The position numbers were made by a program, and so were the translations under genes. A DNA stretch of 7,310 nucleotides from Nitrosopumilaceae archaeon (lineage in GTDB: Archaea > Thermoproteota > Nitrososphaeria > Nitrososphaerales > Nitrosopumilaceae), in assembly GCA_007571225.1 (NCBI GenBank), contig RKRU01000053.1, forward strand, positions 1 through 7,310. Direction: 5' to 3'. Below are positions 1 through 5,741 of this stretch, piece after piece. Within the stretch, counting starts at the first letter, position 1, and each line of letters starts with the position of its first letter. The notes under the pieces were generated by a model. It was not told the origin of the DNA and did not search any database. It worked only from the letters and a program-made list of their open reading frames with translations.

Positions 1-84
1 CGGGAGGCCGGATGTCTGCAATGAGTGGCCGGACGCCATTGTTAAAAAAAGCTTGATAAATGGCCTTGTTACCATTTCTGCAAA
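1..84 (+). other. Window edge and upstream region of first gene
   Basis: No complete gene is visible. Two frames are open from the window edge: one ends in TGA at 54-56 after a short tail (GGRMSAMSGRTPLLKKA) and another ends in TAG at 96-98. Either could be the C-terminus of a gene lying mostly outside the window, and I cannot decide between them. An ATG at 60 opens only 18 codons. The A-rich part (44-61) more likely belongs to the promoter of the gene starting at 85. Confidence 0.3.
55..61 (+). promoter_or_regulatory. Candidate TATA box for the gene at 85
   Basis: GATAAAT, centred about 27 nt upstream of the TTG at 85, the spacing expected for a leaderless archaeal transcript. The same heptamer precedes the M50 protease gene (2041-2047), which also starts with TTG. 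No BRE element is clearly visible. Confidence 0.35.
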
Positions 85-483
85 TTGGTTCGCATAGAGG
101 CCCCCGCATCGCTTGAGAGTTTCAGAAGGTTTGTTATATTCAGCACATGTAGATCATATGCGCCCAGAAGCTACATAGACGACTCTGAGATCTTTGCAGA
201 GAGAGAGGAGTCAAACGGCGGAATCTACGTGGAGGCAGCAGACAAGGTTACCCTGAAGAAGGTCAGGGATGTGACGTTTGTCAATGCACGTGACGTACTC
301 GGAGTCATATACAAGTCAAAGAGTGGCAATACGGATCTAAAGTGGCGGCAGATACGAAGGTTCAATGGGAAGGTCACAGGAGAGGTCTCCTCAAACTCCT
401 TGGCAAACCTGTCCGAGTCAGGTGTTCTGACCACCGAATGGGTGAGGGAGTACCTAAAGGGCAGGATCGACGGGAATAATTAG
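85..483 (+). CDS. Hypothetical protein, 132 aa, TTG start
   Basis: I do not recognise this protein. It is soluble-looking and charged, with no signal peptide or membrane segment. Residues about 44-95 look beta-rich (IYVEAADKVTLKK, then VTFVNARDVLGVIYKSKSG), followed by a basic stretch (KWRQIRRFNGK) and a C-terminal region that may be helical (TEWVREYLKG). The frame is open from 46; TTG at 85 is the only usual start before GTG at 229, and a GATAAAT box 27 nt upstream supports it. The codon style (AGG, AGA, GAG, ATA) matches neighbouring genes, favouring a real gene. The first 35 residues, with two Cys/Arg/Tyr-rich turns, look less convincing than the rest, so the true start may differ or a frameshift may lie near 60-115. 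Pelota follows 57 nt later on the same strand but appears to have its own promoter. Confidence 0.55.
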   Translation: MVRIEAPASLESFRRFVIFSTCRSYAPRSYIDDSEIFAEREESNGGIYVEAADKVTLKKVRDVTFVNARDVLGVIYKSKSGNTDLKWRQIRRFNGKVTGEVSSNSLANLSESGVLTTEWVREYLKGRIDGNN

Positions 484-496
484 ACCGATCCAGATT

Positions 497-509
497 ACAT
501 ATAGTTAAA
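497..509 (+). promoter_or_regulatory. Candidate TATA region for pelA
   Basis: ACATATAGTTAAA lies 32-44 nt upstream of the pelota ATG. A start site about 26 nt downstream would give a leader of roughly 8-15 nt. No strong Shine-Dalgarno motif is seen just before 541. Confidence 0.4.
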
Positions 510-540
510 CGATCGTCGGATGGATCACCGATAGACGATA

Positions 541-1626
541 ATGATTGTCAAAATGGTGGACGACAAGACCACGTTGCACATAACTACAGAGGACGCAGAT
601 GACCTGCTAAATCTGCGCAGGGTGCTAAAGTCCGGCTACACCGTAACTGGTCACACAACACGCGTCCTCAAGCGGGAGAGAGATTATTCGCGGCCCGACA
701 GGGGCGAGCGCGTAAGGATCAGGGTCTCAATTGTAGTAGGAAAGATCTCTCTTGACGGGACGCTTGAGAGGCTGCGGATAAACGGGACGGTATCGGAGTC
801 AAACAACGACTCTGTTCCGCACGGAACGCACCATTCGATTACGGTGACTGTAGGGGACTGCATTATAATTTCAAAGGAAAAAAGGTCTGGGAGATGGTCG
901 CCTGCAGAACTGAAGATTCTGAGGCGCTCTGCAGGGGGGGAATCGGGCGGAGATGGAAGCTTTCTTGTAGTGGCCATAGACTCAAACGACTGCGGAATTG
1001 CAAGACTGCGCGGCACACACCTAGACATCTCACCTAACATATACTCCGGCAGGGGAGGCAAGCGGTACAATACCAATTACAGGATAGAGGGATTCTTTGA
1101 GTCGATACTTGGGGGGATGAACTCCATGTTCAAGGACGGTGACAGGATCATCTTGTTTGGGCCTGGAAATACAAAGAGAAGACTTGCAAACTACATAAGC
1201 ACAAAACCCGCTCATGTCCAGAGGTATGGCAGTATGAGTATAGTAGAGGGGGTGGATTCGGGCGGAGAGGACGGGATCTACACGTTTACAAGATCAGACG
1301 TTATGCGAAAGACAATTGCAGGCAGCAAGCTGGCCACCGTATCGCAGATCATAGACGAGATTATGGAACGGGCCCATAAAAAGAGCACAAAATATGCAAT
1401 GGGGTATGAGGAGACCCTTACAGCCGCCAAGATGGGCGCAATAGACGCGCTGGTATTCGCCGACGGGGCACTCAAAGAACACGATGACGAGCAGAGGATA
1501 ATAGACCTGCTCAACATGGCAGAGTCCGGCGGGGCCAGGGTGTACAGCGTAGACTCGACTACGGACATGGGGCTCAGAACATCCGGGCTTGGAGGGATAG
1601 TGGCACTGCTCAGGTATGCCGTGTGA
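541..1626 (+). CDS. pelA: Pelota/Dom34, mRNA surveillance and ribosome rescue factor
   Basis: Archaeal pelota, a relative of release factor aRF1. In archaea it binds the A site of stalled ribosomes with aEF1A and works with ABCE1 to split them. The 361 residues match the usual archaeal length (about 350). The N-terminal Sm-like domain A spans about 1-125; domain B about 137-255, with the typical FFESILGGMNSMFKDGDRII helix and GPGNTKRRLANYI; the C-terminal L7Ae-like domain C about 260-361, ending in the expected GLGGIVALLRYAV. The GGQ motif of true release factors is absent; the corresponding loop reads SGRGGKRYNT, consistent with a rescue factor that does not hydrolyse peptidyl-tRNA. I chose ATG 541 over ATG 553 because MIVKMVDDKTTLHI aligns with the usual first strand. 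It converges with cutA across 38 nt, and its stop codon lies in a 14-nt tandem duplication. Confidence 0.96.
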   Translation: MIVKMVDDKTTLHITTEDADDLLNLRRVLKSGYTVTGHTTRVLKRERDYSRPDRGERVRIRVSIVVGKISLDGTLERLRINGTVSESNNDSVPHGTHHSITVTVGDCIIISKEKRSGRWSPAELKILRRSAGGESGGDGSFLVVAIDSNDCGIARLRGTHLDISPNIYSGRGGKRYNTNYRIEGFFESILGGMNSMFKDGDRIILFGPGNTKRRLANYISTKPAHVQRYGSMSIVEGVDSGGEDGIYTFTRSDVMRKTIAGSKLATVSQIIDEIMERAHKKSTKYAMGYEETLTAAKMGAIDALVFADGALKEHDDEQRIIDLLNMAESGGARVYSVDSTTDMGLRTSGLGGIVALLRYAV

Positions 1627-1646
1627 TACGAAGTGTGTGATACGAA
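1621..1646 (+). repeat. 14-nt tandem duplication over the pelA stop codon
   Basis: GTGTGATACGAA occurs at 1621-1632 and 1635-1646, a period of 14. The first copy holds the final Val codon and TGA stop of pelA. The second lies in the 38-nt gap before the end of the convergent cutA gene. Being 14 nt, the duplication shifts frame, so the second TGA is not an in-frame backup stop. Confidence 0.85.
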
Positions 1647-1664
1647 ATGACATGATCGTCTCTA

Positions 1665-2033
1665 TCACGACTGCTGCTGCGTATCTACTGCCGCTGGTTC
1701 TATCCCCCAGTGGCCCAGCGACATCCACCGCAGGTACGGCTCGTTGATATCAGATATTGGGATCTCTGCGATCTCTGGAACATCATACGGATGAGTCTCC
1801 CCTATCCTCTTCTTCAGATCAGTCCGTCTGCCTGATGTGGTCTTGAATATCGCCAGATGTTCGGCCTCGCCCTCCACAACCTCACCCTTCCACGAATAAA
1901 ACGAGGAGACGGCCGATATGTTTACGCAGGCTGCAATCCCGGCCCCAACTAGTTCGGAGGCTATCTTAGACACGGTCTCCCTGTCAGGATACGTGGAGAT
2001 TATCATGACCGGCGTTTCCGTACTGCTAACCAT
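1665..2033 (-). CDS. cutA: CutA1, divalent-cation tolerance family protein
   Basis: Small cytoplasmic protein of the CutA1 family, which forms PII-like ferredoxin-fold trimers. In bacteria it is linked to copper tolerance, but its exact role in archaea is unsettled. Of 122 residues, the core MIISTYPDRETVSKIASELV (10-29), AACVNISAVSSFYSWKGEV (34-52) and THPYDVPEIAEIPI (80-93) carries the family signatures, including SxYxWxGE and HPYxxPEI. The usual length is 100-115 residues; the first nine (MVSSTETPV) are an extension, and ATG at 2006 (M10) is an alternative start. I prefer 2033 because a T-rich TATA-like box lies 27 nt upstream. A short poly-Gln tail (QQQS) comes from a CAG run. It is divergent from the M50 protease gene and convergent with pelA. 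Confidence 0.95.
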   Translation of the reverse strand: MVSSTETPVMIISTYPDRETVSKIASELVGAGIAACVNISAVSSFYSWKGEVVEGEAEHLAIFKTTSGRRTDLKKRIGETHPYDVPEIAEIPISDINEPYLRWMSLGHWGIEPAAVDTQQQS

Positions 2034-2075
2034 AGTAACCGATAAATGTCGGCGACATAAAAAATTAACAACTAG
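2034..2075. promoter_or_regulatory. Compact divergent promoter for cutA and the M50 protease
   Basis: Only 42 nt separate the two starts. On the minus strand a TATA-like run reading TTTTTTATG (2064 to 2056) is centred 27 nt before the cutA ATG. On the plus strand GATAAAT (2041-2047) is centred 32 nt before the TTG at 2076. Each predicted box thus lies inside the other gene's promoter, implying near-leaderless transcripts and possible competition. The boxes and spacing are seen; promoter activity is inferred. Confidence 0.5.
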
Positions 2076-3272
2076 TTGGAACTTGATTTTATAGCTCAGA
2101 ATGCCATAATCTATGTACTAATCGCATGGGTAGTGGCGCTAGTAGTGGCAAAGGTGATGAAGCTCGACAAGCACGGGTTTGACATAAAGGCGTACAGCAT
2201 CACATACAAGAACAGTAGAGTCAACTCCGTCCTGATACGCATGCTGGGCCGTACAAGAAGGGGCATCAGGGTGTTTGCAGACGTAAGCGTGGTTGCAGGA
2301 TTTCTGATGATGGGTTTTGCATTCTGGTTTCTGTTGAACAACGTAACAAACTTCTTCGTCGCACAGTCCGAGTTTGCAGAACTGACCGTACTGATACCTG
2401 GCGTCACGCTCACCTCCGCCTCGGCAATCATGTACTTTCTACTCTCCATACCCATAGTACTGATAGTACATGAGGGCGCTCACGGAATAGTCGCAGCACT
2501 TGAAAAGATAAGGATCAAGACTGGCGGCTTTGCCATCTTCATTGCCATGTTTGCAGGATTTGTGGAGCCCGATGAGGATGAGTTCAAGAGAGCAAAGAGG
2601 ATCTCAAAGCTGAGGGTGATAGGGGCGGGAGCCACCTCCAATGTCATATTTGCATTTGCGCTAGGTGCGATCCTGTTGACAAATCCAATGTTTGCCATTG
2701 TACTGCCCGAGCCGTTTCTGAGCCTGTTCTACGAGGCTCCAGAGGGGGTGCTTGTACTCTCTATAATAGAAGGCTCTGGTGCCGAAAGCGCTGGAATGAT
2801 GGCAGGAGACATCATAACAGACATCGACGGCGCCCCCATAACAACACCACTTGACTTTCCGTTACTAGAACCCGGCCAGATATCAGATGTGGATGTGATC
2901 AGGGACGGCCAGAACATCTCGTTTGCGGTTCCAATTACGCCCTCGCCAGATGATCCAGAGAGGGGGCTGATCGGTATCATGAGGGACAACTCGCTTGCAT
3001 ACACACCGGTATTGAACTTTATCGAGTGGAACGATCCTGCAGTCTCCATGTTTCTGTTGTGGTTGTGGATGATCTCTTTCTTCATAGGGATAATCAACAT
3101 GCTTCCCCTGCCCATACTAGACGGCGGCAAGTTCATCCACAGTATAATAGACGAGAGGATCCCAGAGAATACGGTCAGGGGCATAATGTGGGGGATTTAC
3201 GCATTCACGTTTGTGCTCTTTATACTGAACATCGCACTCTCATACGTAAAGTCCGGATGGTTCACCATATGA
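2076..3272 (+). CDS. M50-family membrane metalloprotease with PDZ domain (site-2 protease type)
   Basis: Polytopic zinc protease of the S2P/RseP/SpoIVFB superfamily, which cuts substrates within the membrane and usually releases regulators or clears signal-peptide remnants. The 398 residues begin with a membrane segment (about 9-27), then a basic cytosolic loop, a second segment (about 70-92) and a third (about 116-132) carrying the HEGAH zinc site (H132, E133, H136). Hydrophobic stretches follow at about 150-162 and 186-211. A PDZ-like domain spans about 222-288 (SGAESAGMMAGDIITDIDG). Segments at 324-345 and 371-391 flank NMLPLPILDGG (341-351), where D349 should be the third zinc ligand. All catalytic residues are present, so it should be active. 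The start is TTG at 2076, the first start candidate before the hydrophobic segment. Its stop overlaps the next gene's ATG by 4 bases (ATGA), suggesting translational coupling. The substrate is unknown. Confidence 0.92.
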   Translation: MELDFIAQNAIIYVLIAWVVALVVAKVMKLDKHGFDIKAYSITYKNSRVNSVLIRMLGRTRRGIRVFADVSVVAGFLMMGFAFWFLLNNVTNFFVAQSEFAELTVLIPGVTLTSASAIMYFLLSIPIVLIVHEGAHGIVAALEKIRIKTGGFAIFIAMFAGFVEPDEDEFKRAKRISKLRVIGAGATSNVIFAFALGAILLTNPMFAIVLPEPFLSLFYEAPEGVLVLSIIEGSGAESAGMMAGDIITDIDGAPITTPLDFPLLEPGQISDVDVIRDGQNISFAVPITPSPDDPERGLIGIMRDNSLAYTPVLNFIEWNDPAVSMFLLWLWMISFFIGIINMLPLPILDGGKFIHSIIDERIPENTVRGIMWGIYAFTFVLFILNIALSYVKSGWFTI

Positions 3273-4357
3273 GGGATGCAGACGGCACCGTTGGCTCCTC
3301 CCACCTCATGCAGTCTGCTATAAAAAAACACCACACTGGGAACTATTGTGACGGATGCGAGGAGGAGCCCGTCGCGTACGTACGCAAGTATTCAGGACAG
3401 GGCCTCTGCACGGCATGCTTTAGAAGGTCCATATCAAGAAAGACCGCCAAGACGATCTCAAAGTACGACATGATTGGAAACGGCGACAGGGTTGCAGTGG
3501 CAGTCTCTGGAGGCAAGGACTCGCTTGCGCTGCTGCACATAATACACGAGATATCCCAGACTCGCAACTTTGAGATCGTTGCTATAACCATAGACGAGGG
3601 GATCCCCGGATACCGCAACGAGGCGCTCGACATAGTTGCCAGTGAATGCGATGCCCTGAATATCAGGCAGACAACGTATGCCTACAAGGACCTATTTGAT
3701 ATGACCCTAGAGGAATCACTGAACATGAGGAGTGGCAACAGCATCAATGGCAAGAAGATCTCCTCCTGTACCATATGCGGCATCCTTAGAAGAAGGGCAA
3801 TCGACATTGCGGCAAGGGACGTAAATGCAGATGTGGTGGCAACGGGGCACAATCTTGACGACATGCTACAGACGTTTCTTATCAACATGCTATCAGGGGA
3901 TACAGACAAGATAGCTTGGATGAGCCCCAGAAACAGGAACGATGGAGGGGGCGGAAAGACAGGCATGGGAAGAATAAAACCATTCTGTGAGATATACGAA
4001 TCTGAGATCGTCTTTTACGCATATGCAAGCAACCTGCCGTTTCAGCAAGAGTCATGTCCACACATGAATGAGGGTATACGGACCGAGATTCGTGAATTTT
4101 TTAACTCCCTAGAGGCAGGTCACAGCGGAATCAAGAACAGCATGTATGCTTCCGTGCTCCGAATGATACAAGCAGCTGGCCAAGTAAGCGGTGGTAGTGA
4201 CAACAGAAGTAGTAGTAGTAGTAGTAGTGGCAACAGGCCGCCAAGGCCGCGCAAGCAGAGGAGAACATGCAGTAGATGCGGCGCAGACTGTACAGGCAAC
4301 AACAGCTGCTCCGCATGCGACGTGATCACCAAGCTGGCAGGGGACCGGAAACCCTAA
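3269..4357 (+). CDS. ttuA: PP-loop ATPase, tRNA 2-thiouridine synthetase (TtuA/NcsA/Ncs6 family)
   Basis: Adenylates a tRNA uridine and replaces its oxygen with sulfur delivered by a ubiquitin-like carrier. Archaeal NcsA acts on wobble U34, bacterial TtuA on U54; which applies here is not shown. Of 362 residues, an N-terminal zinc module has C27, C30, C47 and C50. The PP-loop is SGGKDS (80-85). C167, C170 (SCTICG) and C263 (ESCPHM) match the three Cys that hold the [4Fe-4S] cluster in TtuA. GHNLDD is at 193-198. A C-terminal zinc knuckle has C334, C337, C347 and C350, plus C341. Two oddities are ML after GHNLDD where the family usually has EA, and a low-complexity linker (about 303-332) with seven serines from an AGT repeat followed by a basic Pro/Arg tract. 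ATG 3269 overlaps the protease stop; ATG 3257 and 3308 are alternatives. The open frame running back to 3026 is a shadow of the protease gene. Confidence 0.93.
   Translation: MRDADGTVGSSHLMQSAIKKHHTGNYCDGCEEEPVAYVRKYSGQGLCTACFRRSISRKTAKTISKYDMIGNGDRVAVAVSGGKDSLALLHIIHEISQTRNFEIVAITIDEGIPGYRNEALDIVASECDALNIRQTTYAYKDLFDMTLEESLNMRSGNSINGKKISSCTICGILRRRAIDIAARDVNADVVATGHNLDDMLQTFLINMLSGDTDKIAWMSPRNRNDGGGGKTGMGRIKPFCEIYESEIVFYAYASNLPFQQESCPHMNEGIRTEIREFFNSLEAGHSGIKNSMYASVLRMIQAAGQVSGGSDNRSSSSSSSGNRPPRPRKQRRTCSRCGADCTGNNSCSACDVITKLAGDRKP
4208..4228 (+). repeat. AGT trinucleotide microsatellite (7 copies) inside ttuA
   Basis: Seven perfect AGT copies, in frame, coding for Ser314-Ser320 of the tRNA thiolase. 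The tract lies between the catalytic domain and the C-terminal zinc knuckle. As a multiple of three, slippage would change linker length without breaking the frame. Confidence 0.95.
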
Positions 4358-4360
4358 TGC

Positions 4361-4368
4361 AAATATAA
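4361..4368 (+). promoter_or_regulatory. TATA box of the SRP RNA gene
   Basis: AAATATAA is centred about 25 nt upstream of the predicted 5' end of the SRP RNA (4390), the normal archaeal distance. It begins four bases after the ttuA stop codon, so the RNA seems to have its own promoter rather than depending on read-through. Confidence 0.65.
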
Positions 4369-4389
4369 CATGGGTATTTACCATAAACT

Positions 4390-4705
4390 GGTAGCAGGTA
4401 GGATTTGGGTGCCAGCCGTGCCCTGTTCTGAAACCGGCTATACGCAGAGATCAGTAACCGTCGGGTAAATCTCCAGATGGGCAGTTCCCGCATGGCGTGC
4501 GGAAATGAAATCACGCCGGGGCGGGTGGTTGCAAGGCTGGAAACATTCGAAGGAATGACTTCCAAGCCTGAGCTATCGAAAGGGACTAGGTCCGGGAGGG
4601 AGCAATCCTAAGGTGGAGCTTCCACGCTTCTCCGTCAACGTGGCGGATCTTGTACGCCTTGAGATGGGGCTGTCTGTCTGGACTGGAACCGACGGAGCTG
4701 CTACC
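4390..4705 (+). ncRNA. ffs: Signal recognition particle RNA (archaeal 7S RNA)
   Basis: RNA scaffold of the archaeal SRP, which binds SRP54 and SRP19 and targets ribosomes making secreted or membrane proteins. The ends pair: GGTAGCAG (4390-4397) with CTGCTACC (4698-4705), the closing helix 1 found in archaea. The 5' Alu-like part has CCCTGTTCTGAAACCGG (4421-4437). Helix 6 is clear: CATTC (4544-4548), loop GAAG (4549-4552), GAATG (4553-4557); GAAG fits the GNAR tetraloop recognised by SRP19, and the outer stem AGGCTGG/CCAAGCCT extends it. The SRP54 site in helix 8 reads GGTCCGGGAGGGAGCAATCC (4589-4608), with a GNRA loop GGGA and the GGGAGCA strand. At about 316 nt the length is normal for archaea. 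It fills the gap between ttuA and the next gene. The exact ends rest on the pairing and could be off by a few bases. Confidence 0.93.
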
Positions 4706-4713
4706 TTATTAAA
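4706..4713 (+). promoter_or_regulatory. Candidate TATA box at the SRP RNA 3' end
   Basis: TTATTAAA starts at the base after the predicted SRP RNA end. Its centre is about 26 nt upstream of ATG 4735, which would make the next gene leaderless from that codon. It is also the only T-rich element after the SRP RNA, so it may instead, or also, help end that transcript. Confidence 0.4.
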
Positions 4714-4725
4714 GCGACATATGCA

Positions 4726-5076
4726 ATGCCACGTATGATTCCAATCGGAGGGGAAAGCGGGCGCGGCAGCTATGCCGAGTTCAGGGTACGGCAGATTGCA
4801 GAAGAAGAGATGAGGACCACATTTGACGATCTCCGCGAGTTCTGTCTCTCCCTTGGCAGCGACGTGATCGAGGATGTACGGCCACACAGGGTGGTCTTCT
4901 GCAAGTCCATGAACACGCGATGGTTTGTCGATGCCAAGCCGGAGGCAGGAACAATTACAGTCAAGACAAGGGAGGGATGGAGGGATCCGGTAAGGACCAC
5001 GATCATAAAGGATAGAGGCGACTGGCTGCAGGACTTGAGGGACACAATTACACAGGCGCATGCCAAAATACGTTAG
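4726..5076 (+). CDS. Small conserved-looking protein, possibly DUF5655-like
   Basis: A 116-residue soluble protein with no membrane segment. After a variable N-terminus (1-22) it has a helix (IAEEEMRTTFDDLREFCLSL), a strand-turn-strand region (DVIEDVRPHRVVFCKSMN, then RWFVDAKPEAGTITVKTR), and a C-terminal helix (WLQDLRDTITQAHAKI). This order, with 'LREFCLSLGSDV' leading into strands and an 'L..l...I..AH' final helix, resembles my memory of DUF5655 proteins, whose function is unknown; the match is tentative. The first ATG is 4726. ATG 4735 (M4, MIPIGGES) fits better with a leaderless transcript from the TATA-like box at 4706-4713. It lies 20 nt after the SRP RNA and converges with the acylphosphatase gene 90 nt downstream. 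Confidence 0.75.
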   Translation: MPRMIPIGGESGRGSYAEFRVRQIAEEEMRTTFDDLREFCLSLGSDVIEDVRPHRVVFCKSMNTRWFVDAKPEAGTITVKTREGWRDPVRTTIIKDRGDWLQDLRDTITQAHAKIR

Positions 5077-5102
5077 GATCTTCTCCTGTCGAATACAAGA
5101 TT

Positions 5103-5130
5103 GTGAATGTGAATGTGAATGTGAATGTGA
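5103..5130 (+). repeat. GTGAAT hexanucleotide tandem repeat
   Basis: Four perfect GTGAAT units (5103-5126) plus a partial GTGA. The repeat lies in the 90-nt gap between the convergent 3' ends of the small conserved protein and the acylphosphatase. An open plus-strand frame across it codes for alternating Glu-Cys but overlaps the acylphosphatase antisense, so I do not call it a gene. Confidence 0.9.
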
Positions 5131-5166
5131 TGGTTATGGCATTGCGATTACGATCATCCGGCCGCA

Positions 5167-5448
5167 TCAGTACCGGACATCAAATGCGGTAAAATCCCCC
5201 ACGATCTTTTCGTTTCGTATAACCACATCCTCAACCCTTGCATTTGCAGGTCCCGCATGGGCCCACTCTATTACCCTGTCTAGGTTCTCCTCGTTTCCCT
5301 CCAGCACGGCCTCGACGCGTCCGTCGTCCAGATTCCGTACCCATCCCAGTATCAAATTCTTCTTTGCAACCACCTTCAGTGCTTGGCGGAAGAAGACCCC
5401 CTGTACCCGGCCCGTAACAAATATCCGCACTCTGCGATCTGCCATCAT
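5167..5448 (-). CDS. acyP: Acylphosphatase
   Basis: Small cytosolic enzyme that hydrolyses acyl-phosphates such as acetyl-phosphate or 1,3-bisphosphoglycerate to carboxylate and phosphate. The signature GRVQGVFFRQ carries the phosphate-binding catalytic Arg, and GWVRNLDDGRVEAVLEG carries the catalytic Asn and the second family signature. The C-terminus FDVRY matches the usual final strand. The reading frame extends to an ATG at 5460 (adding MGSI), but tandem ATGs at 5448 and 5445 give 93 or 92 residues, the normal family length. A TATA-like GATTAAG (5475 to 5469 on this strand) is centred about 26 nt before them. One small departure is GVFFR where most members have GVGFR or GVYFR. It is a stand-alone gene, convergent with 4726-5076. 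Confidence 0.94.
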   Translation of the reverse strand: MMADRRVRIFVTGRVQGVFFRQALKVVAKKNLILGWVRNLDDGRVEAVLEGNEENLDRVIEWAHAGPANARVEDVVIRNEKIVGDFTAFDVRY

Positions 5449-5479
5449 TATTGATCCCATATGTTGTTCTTAATCAATT

Positions 5480-5707
5480 TTAGTCCGGTGCGGCGGGCAC
5501 CAAGATCAGAAGGTCAACTAGCATCGTTGTAAAACTGCCATGTATCAACTGCGGCCCACCATACACATTCTCCCGTAGTGCATAAAACCCGTGAAATGCC
5601 CGACGCATACGTGTAAACGGCATACAGCGTTGCAGATGCGCAACAAAACCATCATACAGCAACTTTTGTAAGAATCTATTACTATATTGATTGAAAATTT
5701 TTGACAA
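5480..5707 (-). CDS. Weak ORF, 75 codons, TTG start; possible remnant
   Basis: I do not recognise this frame and give it a low chance of being a gene. It opens with TTG at 5707, 34 nt from the divergent start at 5742, and ends at 5480, 19 nt before the longest acylphosphatase start. The residues are mixed hydrophobic and aromatic (FLQKLLYDGFVAHLQRC, then FHGFYALRENVYGG) with no clear domain. The TTTAAA motif at 5713-5718 is only about 10 nt away, too close to act as its TATA box. The 281-nt stretch 5461-5741 holds nothing else firm, apart from a small hairpin (GTTGC 5629-5633 with GCAAC 5640-5644). It may be decayed mobile-element or plain intergenic DNA. Confidence 0.2.
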   Translation of the reverse strand: MSKIFNQYSNRFLQKLLYDGFVAHLQRCMPFTRMRRAFHGFYALRENVYGGPQLIHGSFTTMLVDLLILVPAAPD

Positions 5708-5712
5708 TTGGG

Positions 5713-5718
5713 TTTAAA
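5713..5718 (+). promoter_or_regulatory. TATA box for the IS630-type protein
   Basis: TTTAAA, in an AT-rich context (5690-5740), is centred 26 nt before ATG 5742. This is the classical distance for a leaderless archaeal transcript starting at or next to the A of the ATG. Confidence 0.6.
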
Positions 5719-5741
5719 TCTAGATTTCAAAACATATAGTC

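Noticed and set aside
3026..3268. 81-codon N-terminal extension of the tRNA thiolase
   Set aside because: It overlaps the M50 protease in another frame and does not resemble the family; the real start is near 3269.
4326..5061. Minus-strand ORFs across the SRP RNA region
   Set aside because: They run antisense to the SRP RNA and to the 4726-5076 gene and show no recognisable protein features.
5060..5473. Plus-strand ORF of 137 codons containing alternating Cys-Glu
   Set aside because: It reads through the GTGAAT repeat and then lies antisense to the well-supported acylphosphatase; the Cys-Glu run is only the repeat translated.
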